This document shows, piece after piece, positions 17,481-28,384 of a DNA stretch of 64,000 nt; the stretch's first letter is position 1; every line of letters begins with the position of its first letter. Position numbers and translations under genes: made by a program. Where the stretch lies: positions 124,001-188,000 of the forward strand of contig CP099988.1 of the NCBI GenBank assembly GCA_024167805.1. The letters run 5' to 3'. The DNA is from Methanobacterium sp. ERen5. Lineage in GTDB: Archaea; Methanobacteriota; Methanobacteria; Methanobacteriales; Methanobacteriaceae. A model generated the notes under the pieces. It made no database searches and was not told where the DNA came from. It saw nothing but the letters and a program-made list of their open reading frames with translations.

Positions 17481-18473
17481 ATGTTTGAAGATATAAAGAT
17501 TCCCGGATATTTGAATAAAATTGTCGTTTTAGTGCTGGTACTATTGGCCTTGGCTGGTCTTAAGCTTGTTTCATCTATTTTAGGGCCGATCCTAATTGCC
17601 ATGTTTTTCAGTATACTTATATATCCATTTTTAAAGTGGTTAAATAGAAGGGGTTTCTCTTACAACGTGTCCATTATCATCACACTAATTGGATTCGCAG
17701 TGATGGGTGGAATCATAATTGAAATTCTCTACTTCAGTTTGAGCCAAATGGTAAGTGCACTTCCATCATTTTCAATAAACTCATCTACGGCCCTTTCATC
17801 TGAAGCGAACTACGTGGCACAGACCATTATTTCACACTTTCCAATGGGTGCTGTGACTGACATAGTTGGAACAGCCGTATTTGTATTCTTCGCAACCATA
17901 TTCATGATATACGAAATTCCCAAACTTAAGGTGAGGTTAGAGAAGGGACTGGGAAAAGATAACAAGAACTTGAGTGAGATGATTGATCTTGTTGATACCT
18001 TTATCAAGTACTTCTTAATCAGGGTGAAGGTTAACTTGTTTGCAGCACTGGGTTTTATTGGAGTATTTTTAGCCTTCGATATTAATTTTGCACTTCTTTG
18101 GGGAATTTTAACCTTTTTCCTTGGTTTCATACCTTACTTGGGGATTATGATAGCAGCCATACCACCAATTCTAGCCACATGGGCAAAGTACGGTATTCAA
18201 GGTGCGATTCTAATTACCATTCTTTTCATCATAATTAACACAGTAGCGGAAAGTATCATATTCCCAAGACAAACTGGTAAAGGGCTTCAAATGTCGATAT
18301 ATGTTGTTTTTGTGTCGTTGTTTGTATGGGGATGGATACTCGGTCCTTCAGGATTTTTATTAGCAATTCCTTTAACCATAATTCTGATTAAATACCTCGA
18401 AAAATACGATGAAACACGCTGGCTTGCAATTCTCATGACCAGTGACGATGATAAAAATAGTACTAAAAAATAA
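17481..18473 (+). CDS. AI-2E family transporter (UPF0118-type permease)
   Basis: A 330-residue membrane protein with about eight helices. The layout is typical for the AI-2E exporter/UPF0118 family: a helical hairpin at the start (LVLVLLALAGLKLVSSILGP), FSILIYPFLKWLNRRGFSY, a long soluble middle part, then FALLWGILTFFLGFIPYLG and GKGLQMSIYVVFVSLFVWGW in the C-terminal half. Substrates in archaea are not established; some relatives act as Na+/H+ antiporters. The start at ATG 17481 follows GATTGGAG. A perfect 20-bp palindrome lies in its promoter. It is monocistronic as far as seen. Confidence 0.88.
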   Translation: MFEDIKIPGYLNKIVVLVLVLLALAGLKLVSSILGPILIAMFFSILIYPFLKWLNRRGFSYNVSIIITLIGFAVMGGIIIEILYFSLSQMVSALPSFSINSSTALSSEANYVAQTIISHFPMGAVTDIVGTAVFVFFATIFMIYEIPKLKVRLEKGLGKDNKNLSEMIDLVDTFIKYFLIRVKVNLFAALGFIGVFLAFDINFALLWGILTFFLGFIPYLGIMIAAIPPILATWAKYGIQGAILITILFIIINTVAESIIFPRQTGKGLQMSIYVVFVSLFVWGWILGPSGFLLAIPLTIILIKYLEKYDETRWLAILMTSDDDKNSTKK

Positions 18474-18580
18474 TTGGACACTCAACTTGGTATATAATAT
18501 TGACCAGTACCCCTAAATTTTTTAATGATTTCCCCTAGAATGAACATTTTTAATCAAAAAAATATTTGTAAAGGTTGGTT

Positions 18581-18736
18581 TTATCCAACCTCGAGTATCT
18601 CGTCTACTATGAACTGCCCGCCACAGCTGCAATTTTCAATAAAGTCTCCTATTGAGTATGGAACAGTGTTTCCCGATACTTCATAGGTTTTTTCTTGATC
18701 ACAAGTATCACATTTAGCTACAATTATCCAGTCCAT
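18581..18736 (-). CDS. Small zinc-ribbon-like protein, 51 aa
   Basis: The minus-strand frame from ATG 18736 encodes 51 residues with two cysteine pairs, CDTCDQ near residue 9 and CSCGGQF near residue 39. They fit a single zinc ribbon. GGAGGT seven bases upstream strongly supports this start, rather than a longer frame reaching into aroC. It lies 26 bp downstream of aroC and is probably co-transcribed with it. No family name is known to me. Confidence 0.75.
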   Translation of the reverse strand: MDWIIVAKCDTCDQEKTYEVSGNTVPYSIGDFIENCSCGGQFIVDEILEVG

Positions 18737-18762
18737 CTTTTTTACCTCCGAATAAATTTTTT

Positions 18763-19853
18763 TCAAAGTTTGCATGGGTCTATGTAACCTGCCCGTATAA
18801 GTTGGTCTGCTAGGATTATTGATACTGTTGCTTCTGCCACCGTTGTTACCCTTGGGCAGATGCATGGATCGTGCCTGCCCTGAATTAATATGTCCTTAGA
18901 TTCCATTGATTTAGTATCAACTGTTTTTTGTGTCAGGGAAATGGATGGTGTTGGTTTAACTGCCATGCGGATGTTTATTGGCATTCCAGTTGTGATTCCT
19001 CCGAGTATTCCTCCAGAATGGTTAGTTCTTGTTTTTATTGTATTAGCTTCGATTAAAAATTCGTCGTTCATTTGGGATCCTTTGAGTTCTGCTGATTTGA
19101 ATCCTAAACCTATCTCTACACCCTTAACAGAACCTATTCCCATGAGTCCACCTGCCAATTCTGCATCTAGTTTTCCAAATACTGGATCACCCAATCCTGC
19201 AGGTGAATTTAAAACAACGGTTTCGACTATTCCTCCAATAGAATCTCCAACCTTCTTTGTTTCAATTATTTCTGCTTCCATTCTTTCAGCAGCTTCAAGA
19301 TCTGCACATCTAACTGAATTTTGGTTTATGTTGGTTTCTAGTTCGTTGACATTAACAGGATTGGCCTTGATAGTTCCGACTTGACTAACATGGGAAATTA
19401 CTTTGATGTTTAATGTGTTGAGGAGTTTTTTTGCAACTGCTCCCCCAATTACATGACCTATGGTTACCCTACCACTTCCACGTCCTCCCCTCTGTAGTCG
19501 TAGACACCATATCTTGCTTTCCAAGTGTAATCCCCATGGCCCGGTCTGGGATTGTCTTTGATGTTTTCATAGGCAGAAGAATCCATGTCTGCATTGTAAA
19601 CCAGTGCTGTTATTGGAGTTCCATCGGTTTTTCCCTCAAAAATTCCAGATAATAGTTTAACTTGATCCCTTTCATTTCTGGATGTGGTGATCTTGCTGGT
19701 CCCAGGTCTTCTCTTATTTAGTTCTGTCTGTATATCTTGTGCTGAAAGTTCTAGACCTGCTGGACATCCATCAATTACTGCTCCAAGTGCAGTGCCATGG
19801 CTTGATCCAAATGTTGTGACAGTGAAGATTTTACCCATACTATTTCCCGACAT
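18763..19853 (-). CDS. aroC: Chorismate synthase, frame broken
   Basis: Chorismate synthase makes chorismate from EPSP with reduced FMN, the last step of the shared aromatic pathway. Signature segments are present: the N-terminal [11 protein letters not shown] with the catalytic His, NKRRPGTSK, the [14 protein letters not shown] segment, then GRGSGRV and [14 protein letters not shown]. The frame breaks at 19487-19490, a run of four C (G on the coding strand); five restore [20 protein letters not shown]. The enzyme is needed for aromatic amino acid synthesis, so a real knockout is unlikely and a sequence error likely. Read-through length about 364 residues, normal. A small zinc-ribbon gene follows. 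Confidence 0.93.
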
Positions 19854-20306
19854 GTTTGCTTCCCATTATATTTTTTTGTGAACAACTTCATTCAAATCTT
19901 AATTAATTAACCAATACTAAAAACATGGTGATAAAACCCTAATTATTGATCATCTCTATATCATAGTATTATTTTTATATTCCAATATAAAATTGTAATA
20001 TTACCTAGTTCTATACCTTTTGAGATGATTTTAATAGCAAATTTTGTTTCTTTAGCATATGTTTTTATATTAATATGTGGTTGTTTAGATCATATAACCC
20101 TTAAGATAAATCTTGAAATTGAAATTTAAATAATTTATTTGGGAAAAATCGAGTTTACAATCTAATTACCATAATATTAAGAATATAAATTTATAATTGG
20201 AATTATTCAATTTATGGATTGAATTTATTTGATTAAAACCAAATCTTAGAATTGATGGGTTAAAATAAATAAAATAAATGAATATATTTTTTGGAGTGTT
20301 TTATGT
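19854..20306. other. Intergenic region, very AT-rich
   Basis: Lies upstream of aroC and downstream of the UspA gene, both on the minus strand, so it must hold the aroC promoter. No gene or clear element seen. Confidence 0.4.
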
Positions 20307-20753
20307 TTAAGAGACTATGTCCACAGGAACCTTCGATTCTTTAACGATTTTATCCGTTGTTCTTCCTAATAAGAATTTTTCTAGTCCTTGCTTGCCAGAT
20401 TTTCCCATTATTACCTGATCAATATCTTCTTCATCTATGGTTTTCAGTATAACATCAGAGGGGTTACCTTCCTTTAAAAGGACCTTGAAATTGATATTTT
20501 TACATGTGCCATTGCACTGATTTTCTTCGATTGTTTCTTCAAACTTTTTTACTGCATTTTTCATATCATTCCTAAGTTCCTCGTCCACAGATTCTCTGAC
20601 CGCTGCTTGGGGTATGGCATCAAGATAAGATGTGTCTATCACGTTTAAAATAATTATTTCTGCACCACTCATATCTGCAAGTGATATGGCATGCTCCCCT
20701 GCTTTAATAGCATTTTCAGACCCATCTGTAGGTAGTAATATTTTTTTGTGCAT
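20307..20753 (-). CDS. Universal stress protein (UspA family)
   Basis: A 148-residue Usp fold protein. It opens [20 protein letters not shown], and the ATP-binding loop near the C-terminus reads [20 protein letters not shown] followed by [12 protein letters not shown], a G-x2-G-x9-G-(S/T)-like motif of the ATP-binding Usp type. A CNGTCKN pair in the middle is unusual. It follows the SLC13 permease gene on the same strand after 107 bp and a hairpin, so it could be co-transcribed with it. GGAGGAGAT gives a strong ribosome site. Confidence 0.88.
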   Translation of the reverse strand: MHKKILLPTDGSENAIKAGEHAISLADMSGAEIIILNVIDTSYLDAIPQAAVRESVDEELRNDMKNAVKKFEETIEENQCNGTCKNINFKVLLKEGNPSDVILKTIDEEDIDQVIMGKSGKQGLEKFLLGRTTDKIVKESKVPVDIVS

Positions 20754-20785
20754 TTCAAATCTCCTCCTTTTCTTAACTAAAACCC

Positions 20786-20821
20786 AAATTTCCTAAAAAA
20801 ATGGGAATTTTAGGAAAATTT
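20786..20821 (-). terminator. Hairpin between the SLC13 permease and UspA genes
   Basis: AAATTTCCTAAAA and TTTTAGGAAAATTT can pair over 13 bp with one bulged base and a nine-base loop. It lies between two minus-strand genes. It may end part of the permease transcripts or protect the 3' end, leaving less UspA message. Confidence 0.35.
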
Positions 20822-20860
20822 CTATGGTTTCCAATGAATTTCCCAATACATTAATTTTTT

Positions 20861-22210
20861 TTAACCTAGGAATGGTTTTCCTATTGTTAAAATTACTGCT
20901 ATTGTAACGATTATTCCAATTACAACCATTGGAATTCCTGCTTTGAGGATTTCTTTGATCTTCACATATCCAGTTCCATATGCCATGGCAACTGTTGGAT
21001 CTGCCATAGGGAACATGAATGAAAGCGAACATGAAATTGCAACTGGTACCGCATATATACCTACTGGCTGACCTTGTGCAGCTGCAAGTGTCACAGATAA
21101 CGGCACTAAAATTGCTGCAAGAGCAATGTTAGACATTACCTGGGTGAATATAACTGCAATTATCATCAGCATGAGCATTATGGCTAGAGTTGAAACGTTG
21201 CTTCCCATTAAACCTATTAGGTCTTGTATAAGCCATGCTGCTGCACCAGTATTTAGAAGGGCCGCTCCCAAGGACAGTGCACCTCCAAAGAATATGATAA
21301 GTCCCCAGTCTACACCTTCTTGAGCATCTTTCCAATCAATAACCCCTGATATGAAGTACAATGCAGCACCAATTAAAGCCACTGAATAACTGTCTAAACC
21401 AGTTATACCGGTTGTTACCCATAATCCTATGGTGAAGAACAGAATGACAGCGGTAATTTTTTCCTGCTTTGAGATTGGTCCCATGACACTCATTGATTTG
21501 TGCAGTGTTTCCTTTCCGCCCACAATTCCATCGACTTCCGGTGGGAATATCCAGCCTAACAATTTCCATGTAACAATTAACATGATTATTGCGAGTGGAA
21601 ATCCAAAGATCATCCAGTTGGCAAATGGGAGGTGAGTGTAAGCTGCAGCCATCAAGTTCGGTGCCGTACCTATTTCAGTACCAAATCCACCTGCAAGTGA
21701 TCCGTACGAAGCACCTAAAACCATGGCTTTGGCAAAGTTACTATTTCCCTTCTCTGCATCATTTATACCAAATAAAGGAATTATGGTTTTAATAATCGGA
21801 AGTAACATGGCAAATGCCACAACATTTTCAATCCAAGCAGATAATAGTCCTGTACTGAAAACTGCGGCAAATATGCTCATGTTAGGTGTTGTTCCAACTT
21901 TAGATAACATCCAATAGGTGAAACGTTTAGCAAGTCCGCTTTTACCGATTGCAACTGCTAAAATGAAACCACCAATCATTAAGAATAATATTGGATTGGC
22001 AAATCCAATTACTGCATTGTTAAAACTTGCAATACCAAGAATTGGTTGTAAGAAAAGCAGTATTAGAGAAGTTACTGCTAAATGCTGAGCTTCACTGGCC
22101 CACATAATAATTGCAAAAATTAACAGGGCAATTGCAGCATGTCCAGGATAACTTAAACCTGGTAATGGGACTAGCATGACCACTAAAAAAGCAATGATCG
22201 CTAAAGGCAT
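20861..22210 (-). CDS. SLC13/DASS-family anion permease
   Basis: A 449-residue transporter with about 11-12 helices. It belongs to the divalent anion:Na+ symporter group: [35 protein letters not shown] in the first half and [22 protein letters not shown] in the second are typical, the latter being the anion-binding hairpin region. Substrates in archaea may be dicarboxylates or sulfate. The assigned ATG at 22210 has no ribosome site; GGAGGG lies at 22245-22250, four bases before an in-frame ATT at 22240, so the protein may begin ten residues earlier ([10 protein letters not shown]). UspA follows downstream. Confidence 0.85.
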   Translation of the reverse strand: MPLAIIAFLVVMLVPLPGLSYPGHAAIALLIFAIIMWASEAQHLAVTSLILLFLQPILGIASFNNAVIGFANPILFLMIGGFILAVAIGKSGLAKRFTYWMLSKVGTTPNMSIFAAVFSTGLLSAWIENVVAFAMLLPIIKTIIPLFGINDAEKGNSNFAKAMVLGASYGSLAGGFGTEIGTAPNLMAAAYTHLPFANWMIFGFPLAIIMLIVTWKLLGWIFPPEVDGIVGGKETLHKSMSVMGPISKQEKITAVILFFTIGLWVTTGITGLDSYSVALIGAALYFISGVIDWKDAQEGVDWGLIIFFGGALSLGAALLNTGAAAWLIQDLIGLMGSNVSTLAIMLMLMIIAVIFTQVMSNIALAAILVPLSVTLAAAQGQPVGIYAVPVAISCSLSFMFPMADPTVAMAYGTGYVKIKEILKAGIPMVVIGIIVTIAVILTIGKPFLG

Positions 22211-22430
22211 CCCTAAAGTCTTAAAGCTAATTTTCGTAATTTATCCCTCCTTATTCATTCAATTACTGATAAACAAATAAGATAGTGAGAATATATTATT
22301 TATACATATTTTGTCGTGAATAATTATTAAGAATTATGTTTATATAACATAAAAATTTGAGGTAAGTTTAATATCGATAGAAAATAATAGAAAGTAATTT
22401 ATCTCAAAAAGTGTTTGGATACATGATATC

Positions 22431-23152
22431 ATGAATAAATACGATAATAACGAATTCAACGCCATTTACACCCAATTATATGATCTTTACGGACCGCAAG
22501 GTTGGTGGCCTCTGCAAGATATTGTAACAGGTTTAACACCCGCCAAAACTGGGGCCCAAAATGGTTATCATCCCCTTGATTATGAACTGCCCAAAACTCC
22601 CAACCAAAGGTTTGAGATAATACTCGGAACCATCCTCACACAAAATACTGCATGGACCTCTGCAGAGAAGGCTCTTAAAAATCTGAAAAATTTGGGTGTT
22701 TTAGATCCCGAAAAAATTTTATCCATAGACACTGAAACACTTAAAGCCACCATTAAATGTGCTGGTTTTTTAAATCAAAAGGCAAACTACATCATGGCCA
22801 TTGCAGAATTTTTCAAACAGTTAGGTGGTGAAATCCCCACAAGAAAGGAACTAATTAACGTTAAGGGAGTTGGAAATGAAACAGCTGATTCAATATTGCT
22901 TTATGCATATAAACAACCATTCTTTGTTGTAGATGCCTATACTAGGCGAATATTCACGCAGTTAAATCTAGTGAATGAAAAAGATAGTTACTTAGAAATT
23001 AAAAAAAGTTTGAATCAAACCTACCACAAGATTATAAACTCTTTAACGAGTACCATGCATTAATAGTGGAACATGCCAAAAGATATTACAGTAAAAAGCC
23101 TTATGCAATAAATGATCCGCTCCTTGATAAAATAGATAGGGCAATAGTTTAA
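22431..23152 (+). CDS. HhH-GPD DNA glycosylase (endonuclease III-like), frame broken near the C-terminus
   Basis: About 240 residues when joined. The core is the helix-hairpin-helix glycosylase fold: [20 protein letters not shown], the hairpin [20 protein letters not shown] and the catalytic Asp in [12 protein letters not shown]. The four cysteines of the [4Fe-4S] loop of classic endonuclease III are absent, as in the MagIII-like 3-methyladenine glycosylase group. The frame breaks at about 23031-23034; one added T gives [20 protein letters not shown] and the C-terminus [18 protein letters not shown]. The stop overlaps the start of the next gene (TAATG), so the two are coupled. Likely role: removal of alkylated or deaminated bases. 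Confidence 0.85.
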
Positions 23153-23409
23153 TGTCAATGGAGGGATCGAACTGGTTTACAATCGGGTTTTTTGCACTTT
23201 TTGTAGAGCATGCACGAAAGATGAATCTTTGTTCATGCCATAACCATGGAAAACTGATGGAATACCCTTTGATAAAAATTTGATGCAAAATTTGGAAGAT
23301 GGGTTGCTTCTTGTAATTCAAGGAGGATTAACTATTTCTATGGATTCTGATACTGTAAAACCGTTCGCTTGAACACATTGAAAAATTTGTAGATGTTAAA
23401 ATGAGTTAA
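23152..23409 (+). CDS. Small uncharacterised protein coupled to the DNA glycosylase, frame broken
   Basis: Starting at ATG 23152, which overlaps the glycosylase stop by one base, the frame reads [20 protein letters not shown] and continues with CSCHNHGKLMEYP. Two single-base losses must be repaired, in the T run 23268-23270 and the A run 23357-23360, to reach LLLVIQGGLTISMDSDTVKN and EHIEKFVDVKMS at TAA 23407-23409. The product is about 86 residues with a possible metal site (CSCHNHG). No family known. Coupling to the glycosylase suggests a related role, but this is inference. Confidence 0.55.
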
Positions 23410-23506
23410 ATTTAATCAACAATGGCTTTTTTTATTGGCTACAATTTTATAGTCAGACTGTCATATTAATTATCAAACATGAAATATAATTAAAAAAGTG
23501 ATAGAA

Positions 23507-24478
23507 ATGGAATTTCCAGTAACTAGAATGAGGAGACTCAGAAAGGATCAAAATATCAGAAATATTCTTACAGAAACTAAATTAAATCCAGAAGATTTCA
23601 TATACCCAATTTTTATTAATGAAGCACTTGAGGATGGTAACAAGGAAGAAATAAAAACCATGCCCGGCCAGTACAGATTTTCAATAAATGATGCTGTTAC
23701 CCATCTTAAAGAACTTGAATCTATTGGATTATCGTCTGTTATCCTGTTTGGAATGCCAGAAATTAAAGATGAAAAGGGTTCAATGGCTTATCATAAAAAT
23801 GGTGTGATACAGCAAACAATTCGAAAACTTAAGGCAGAAACAGACTTGGTTGTTATTACAGACGTGTGTCTTTGTGAGTACACGTCCCATGGCCATTGTG
23901 GAATTATCAAGGATGGAGAAGTTTTAAACGACCCTACTCTAAACTACCTATCAAAAGTTGCTTTAAGCCATGCTGAAGCAGGGGTTGACATAGTTGCACC
24001 ATCTGATATGATGGATGGCAGAGTTGCAAGCATCAGAAAAGTCTTAGACCTTAACGGTTACCAGGACACCATAATTATGTCTTACTCAGCAAAGTATGCT
24101 TCTGCATTTTACGCACCATTCAGGGAGGCTGTGTGTTCAGCTCCTAGTTTTGGTGACAGGAAAACTTATCAAATGAATCCTGCAAATTCCCAAGAAGCCA
24201 TGAGAGAGGTTAAACTGGACATAGCTGAAGGGGCCGACATGTTAATAGTTAAACCTGCAATGCCATACCTGGATATTATAAAAGAAGTTAAAAATGAATT
24301 TAAAATGCCCACAGTTGCATATCAGGTTAGTGGAGAGTACTCCATGATTATGGCTGGAATTGAAAATGGATACCTCACACAAGATTCAATTTATGAATCA
24401 TTACTGTCAATCAAAAGATCAGGAGCGGATCTCATTATCAGCTACTTTGCTCCTGAATTTTTAGAGGGAAAAATTTAA
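23507..24478 (+). CDS. hemB: Porphobilinogen synthase (delta-aminolevulinate dehydratase)
   Basis: A 323-residue enzyme that condenses two 5-aminolevulinates to porphobilinogen, the first common step to corrinoids, F430 and siroheme. The Zn-binding loop [14 protein letters not shown] has the three cysteines of the zinc type. The Schiff-base lysines lie in [17 protein letters not shown] and in [25 protein letters not shown] is also conserved. ATG 23507 is preferred over the upstream GTG, since GTGAT lies just before it. It is the entry point for the corrinoid that MtrA-type proteins use. The next gene starts 126 bp later. Confidence 0.95.
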   Translation: MEFPVTRMRRLRKDQNIRNILTETKLNPEDFIYPIFINEALEDGNKEEIKTMPGQYRFSINDAVTHLKELESIGLSSVILFGMPEIKDEKGSMAYHKNGVIQQTIRKLKAETDLVVITDVCLCEYTSHGHCGIIKDGEVLNDPTLNYLSKVALSHAEAGVDIVAPSDMMDGRVASIRKVLDLNGYQDTIIMSYSAKYASAFYAPFREAVCSAPSFGDRKTYQMNPANSQEAMREVKLDIAEGADMLIVKPAMPYLDIIKEVKNEFKMPTVAYQVSGEYSMIMAGIENGYLTQDSIYESLLSIKRSGADLIISYFAPEFLEGKI

Positions 24479-24604
24479 TTTATGCTCATTAAATTGTTTG
24501 TTGGAAAAAACTATATCCCAACATACCATTTTCTGATAAAACTATTATATGAAAAAATTCAATATAACTATTTAGTATATTTAAGATCAAAAGGAGTTAT
24601 TAAT

Positions 24605-25522
24605 TTGGATCCTGATTTCATTGCAAAAACCGCCCAAATAGCATCAGTGTTAGAAGTTAGTGGCTATCCCAAGCCTGGAAATGTGCATAGAACACAAGAT
24701 TTCTCAGATATGGTGTTTGAAGACTTTTTAATCAGCGGAGTAGTGATTGGGAATATCATGGAAAAGGCTGCGAAATTGGGTCAAATCCATGGCTCAAATT
24801 CCAGAGAAATGTCCAAGATTGAAGTAGGAAAACTCATTAAAGAAGCTGTGGTTGAAACAGATAAATGGATAAAAAACAACACCAATCTAGGCATTATAAT
24901 GCTGCTTACTCCCATCTGTGCAGCTGCTGGAATGAGTGATGAAATAGATGAACTTCCATACAACATAGATGAAATTTTAAGGGCAACAACACCTCAAGAC
25001 GCTGTTAATCTTTATGAAGCAATTAATATAGCTGAAGCCGGCGGAATGGGAGTTCAGGATAATTTAGATGTTTCAAGTGATAATGCTAAAGCAGAGCTCA
25101 TAGAAAAGAACATAAACATGTACGATGTTTTGGATCTATCATCCCAATGGGACATGCTTGCAAACGAAATTACCAGAACCATGCCAATCACATTTGAATT
25201 GGGTTATCCCACATTTAAGGAAGTTAGAAAGGCTCATGGCATAAACAAAGCAACTGTCCAAACCTTTTTAACCATACTATCAGTATATCCCGACACGTTA
25301 ATAGCAAGGAAATATGGACTTGAAACTGCACAGGAAGTTTCGGTAGATGCCAGCCTGATTATTAAGGAAGGTGGAGCATTGACTGCTAAAGGCATGGATA
25401 TGCTCATGGACTTCGATAATGATCTGGTAAAAAAGAAATTAAATCCCGGAACAACAGCAGATCTAACTGCATCATCAGTTATGGTTGCTCTTCTGGATGA
25501 ATATAAAACAAATTTTAATTGA
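24605..25522 (+). CDS. Triphosphoribosyl-dephospho-CoA synthase-like protein (CitG family)
   Basis: A 306-residue protein of the CitG/MdcB family: EVSGYPKPGNVHRTQDF and FLISGVVIGNIMEKA are the conserved N-terminal region, with TPQDAVNLYEAINIAEAGGM and LNPGTTADLTASSVMVALL later. Family members make the prosthetic-group precursor of citrate or malonate lyases, but methanogens have no citrate lyase, so the real reaction here is unknown. The TTG at 24605 is chosen because AAGGAG at 24591-24596 is spaced correctly; a longer frame reaching back to 24482 has unconserved sequence. It lies between hemB and pheS. Confidence 0.8.
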   Translation: MDPDFIAKTAQIASVLEVSGYPKPGNVHRTQDFSDMVFEDFLISGVVIGNIMEKAAKLGQIHGSNSREMSKIEVGKLIKEAVVETDKWIKNNTNLGIIMLLTPICAAAGMSDEIDELPYNIDEILRATTPQDAVNLYEAINIAEAGGMGVQDNLDVSSDNAKAELIEKNINMYDVLDLSSQWDMLANEITRTMPITFELGYPTFKEVRKAHGINKATVQTFLTILSVYPDTLIARKYGLETAQEVSVDASLIIKEGGALTAKGMDMLMDFDNDLVKKKLNPGTTADLTASSVMVALLDEYKTNFN

Positions 25523-25576
25523 TTACCATAAATTTTTGTAGTATTAATAATTTTTTAGGTTTATTTAAGGGATGTA

Positions 25577-27145
25577 ATGAAAATGAATGCAGATAAAATT
25601 GACAAAGTTATTGATGAATTGCATATCAACGAAAAGAAGGTTTTAAAGGGACTCGAGTCTGCTGGTTTAGAAGCCATTCCCGAAGAAATTGTTGAAACCC
25701 AGAAAATGAATATCAAAGCTGTTATGAGTGCAGCAGGCATACTAGAATCCAGAGGACTCATAGAAGTTCAAAAGGATGAGAAAAATGTGGTTTCTTTAAC
25801 AGATGATGGTAAACAGTATGCCCAAGAAGGTTTACCCGAAAGAAAACTTTTAAAATCATTAGGTGAGTATAAATCAATATCTATGAAAGATATAAGTCAA
25901 AAAACCAATTTAGAACCTTCAGAAGTAAAAATTGCAATTGGTTGGCTTGTCAGGAAAAAATGGGCAAAAATTAACCAGGGAATTGTTGAGATCACCACGG
26001 AAGGTTTGAACTCCTTAAACACTCAGACAAATGATGAACAAGTATTGGATAAACTGATGGATGCCCAGAAAATCTTAATGGATCCCACTAAAATTATTAA
26101 AGACAGTTTCAACCTTGGATTCAACCTATTAAAACAAAGAAAGGGAATAATAAATGTTAAAAAGGACAGCCAGTATTTACTGAAAGTTACAGAAGATGGG
26201 AAGGCTGTAATAAATAAAGGAATCGACCTCACATACACTGTTTCACAGCTCACACATGAACAGCTTAAAACAGGTTCATGGAAATCTTTGAAATTTAGAA
26301 GTTACGATATCAATGCCGAACATCCTGAAACCTTTCCTGGAAAGATCCATCCTTTAACCCGGATAATTGAGGAGATAAGAAATGTTTTTTTGAACATGGG
26401 TTTCACAGAATCTAATGGAAACATCCTTGAATCGGCCTTCTGGAATTTTGACTGTTTGTTCCAGCCACAGGATCATGCTGCAAGGGAAATGCAGGATACA
26501 TTTTACATCAAAAACCCACAGTACTCGAAGTTGCCAGATGAAGGTATTGTAAACAGGGTTAAAGACGTTCATGAACATGGTGGTAGCACAGGGTCTGAAG
26601 GGTGGAACTACTCATGGGATCGTGAGGTTGCCAAACAATCTGTACTTCGAACCCATACTACTTGTGTATCTGCAAGATTTTTGGAGGAATATAAGCCTCC
26701 ACTTAAAATGTTTTCAGTGGGAAGGGTCTTCAGACGGGAAACCATTACCTACAAACATTTACCAGAGTTTCACCAGGTTGAAGGAATTATTGCTGCAGAG
26801 GATATTAACTACAAAAATCTCCTTGGAATTATTGAAGAATTTTACCACAAGTTAGGATTTAAGGTAAGGTTCAGACCAGCTTACTTCCCCTACACTTATT
26901 TATCCACAGAATGTGAAATATACCTGCCTCAAAAAGAGAGCTGGATAGAACTAGGAGGGTCTGGAATGTTTAGACCCGAAGTTTTAGAACCATTAGGAGT
27001 TGAAACACCAGTTCTAGCATTTGGTCTTGGAATAGAAAGACTTGCCATGCTTAAACTTGGAATAAGCGACATTCGAATGCTTTATAAAAGTGATATCGGC
27101 TGGCTTAGAGATCTTCCTGTATCTGACGGTGTAAAACTTAAATAA
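25577..27145 (+). CDS. pheS: Phenylalanyl-tRNA synthetase alpha subunit
   Basis: A 522-residue archaeal-type alpha subunit that charges tRNA-Phe. Residues 1-180 hold tandem winged-helix elements ([40 protein letters not shown]) used for tRNA binding in the archaeal/eukaryotic form. The class II core follows: [19 protein letters not shown] (motif 1 region), [33 protein letters not shown] (motif 2) and [15 protein letters not shown] (motif 3). Length is normal. The beta subunit is not adjacent in this window. GGGATGTA precedes the start. Confidence 0.95.
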   Translation: MKMNADKIDKVIDELHINEKKVLKGLESAGLEAIPEEIVETQKMNIKAVMSAAGILESRGLIEVQKDEKNVVSLTDDGKQYAQEGLPERKLLKSLGEYKSISMKDISQKTNLEPSEVKIAIGWLVRKKWAKINQGIVEITTEGLNSLNTQTNDEQVLDKLMDAQKILMDPTKIIKDSFNLGFNLLKQRKGIINVKKDSQYLLKVTEDGKAVINKGIDLTYTVSQLTHEQLKTGSWKSLKFRSYDINAEHPETFPGKIHPLTRIIEEIRNVFLNMGFTESNGNILESAFWNFDCLFQPQDHAAREMQDTFYIKNPQYSKLPDEGIVNRVKDVHEHGGSTGSEGWNYSWDREVAKQSVLRTHTTCVSARFLEEYKPPLKMFSVGRVFRRETITYKHLPEFHQVEGIIAAEDINYKNLLGIIEEFYHKLGFKVRFRPAYFPYTYLSTECEIYLPQKESWIELGGSGMFRPEVLEPLGVETPVLAFGLGIERLAMLKLGISDIRMLYKSDIGWLRDLPVSDGVKLK

Positions 27146-27195
27146 ATTCTATTAAATTATTTTTTCCTTTTCAAGTTATTTTCGGTGGATTCTAC

Positions 27196-27681
27196 ATGAC
27201 AGATGACCAAGAGAGGATAGAAATAATTGAAAAACTTCTTTCCTACAAGTTAGCACTGGAAAAATCCCGACCTGAACTTTTAAAAGAACTTGGAAAATAT
27301 TATTCATCTGAAAGTGATGGTGATACACTGGATTTTCAAGATAAATTCAATGACATGGAATTTATGAGTTTTACAGATGCAAGTGAAACCTATATTTTGA
27401 CCCAAATAAAGGTGGTTGATACCATACCGCGGGTCATTAACGAACATATTTTCAGATTGAATGTTGGAGACGACATAGATGATGTTCTTGAATCATTTGA
27501 AATCGAAGTTTATGGTGTGAAAAAGGATATTTATAAAAATCTCACAGAGTGGGAAGTTTTACTTGACCATGTACCCTATGAAAGGATTCAAGAACTTACC
27601 AAAAACCCCAAGGGACACGGCGATAAAATTTTAAAGGAACTTTTGTGGATTAGAAAGTTCGAAACCCAACATCTAGGATGA
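27196..27681 (+). CDS. Uncharacterised acidic protein downstream of pheS
   Basis: A 161-residue soluble, acidic, helical protein with no cysteines and no membrane segment. It opens MTDDQERIEIIEKLLSYKLA and ends WIRKFETQHLG. Short segments such as DFQDKFNDMEFMSF and EVYGVKKDIYKNLTEWE do not match any family I can name. It starts 50 bp after pheS on the same strand and may be co-transcribed. GGTGGATTCTAC lies before the ATG. Confidence 0.65.
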   Translation: MTDDQERIEIIEKLLSYKLALEKSRPELLKELGKYYSSESDGDTLDFQDKFNDMEFMSFTDASETYILTQIKVVDTIPRVINEHIFRLNVGDDIDDVLESFEIEVYGVKKDIYKNLTEWEVLLDHVPYERIQELTKNPKGHGDKILKELLWIRKFETQHLG

Positions 27682-28006
27682 AAAACCAAAGTTTGATTTA
27701 TATATTCTAACTCAAATTATTCATTTCAACCACGGAGTAATGAATTTGTCCATATAGAACCCAACTTAAAATATTTCATGGCTACCATTAGTTTTTGATG
27801 CTATTTTTGAGTAATTTACATTTACGCAACATATTTAACTATTAAATTCAAATATTTTTGAATTTACAAGGTTTAAAGCCATTTAGGTACATATTACGGC
27901 CATTACTACGTCACTGATGCTGAAATTTTTTATAATATATAAACGTTAATTATATTACTCATTATTACAGTAAATAATACATGAGGTGTTTTTAATTAGC
28001 AACCAT
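27682..28006. other. Intergenic region upstream of the response regulator
   Basis: AT-rich, no gene. It holds the promoter for the response regulator. GAGGTG at 27983-27988 is rather far from the chosen ATG 28007, so the start of that gene is not fully settled. Confidence 0.4.
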
Positions 28007-28384
28007 ATGGATAACATAAAGGTGTTACTGGTTGAAGATAATCCTGGAGATGCTAGGCTGATTCAGGAAATGTTGAGTTCAGATGACAAACATAGCTATG
28101 AGTTGGTTCATAGCAAACGACTGGATGATGGCATTAAAATGTTCATTAAGGAAAAATTTGATATAATGCTACTAGACCTCGGGCTACCTGACAGTGATGG
28201 TATGAATACCTTGGATATTATGAGATACAATGCTCCAGATATTCCAATCATTGTACTTACAGGTTTCAAAGATGATATATTTGAAATGGGTACAGTTGGA
28301 AGGGGTGCAAAAGATTATCTTGTGAAAGATGATTTAAACCGAAAGATGCTTGTGGATGCAATTGAAAACGCGATACAAAATTAA
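28007..28384 (+). CDS. Single-domain response regulator (CheY-like receiver)
   Basis: A 125-residue receiver domain alone. VLLVEDNPGDARLIQ has the acidic pair (E and D), LLDLGLPDSDGMNTLDIM the phosphorylated Asp, IIVLTGFKDD the conserved Thr, and AKDYLVKDDL the conserved Lys. No output domain follows, so it probably signals by protein contact. No histidine kinase lies nearby. A longer frame starting at 27986 is possible, but MDNIKVLLVEDN is the usual opening. Confidence 0.88.
   Translation: MDNIKVLLVEDNPGDARLIQEMLSSDDKHSYELVHSKRLDDGIKMFIKEKFDIMLLDLGLPDSDGMNTLDIMRYNAPDIPIIVLTGFKDDIFEMGTVGRGAKDYLVKDDLNRKMLVDAIENAIQN

Noticed and set aside
24482..24604. N-terminal extension of the CitG-like protein
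   Set aside because: A strong AAGGAG site lies before the TTG at 24605, and the upstream residues do not resemble the family.
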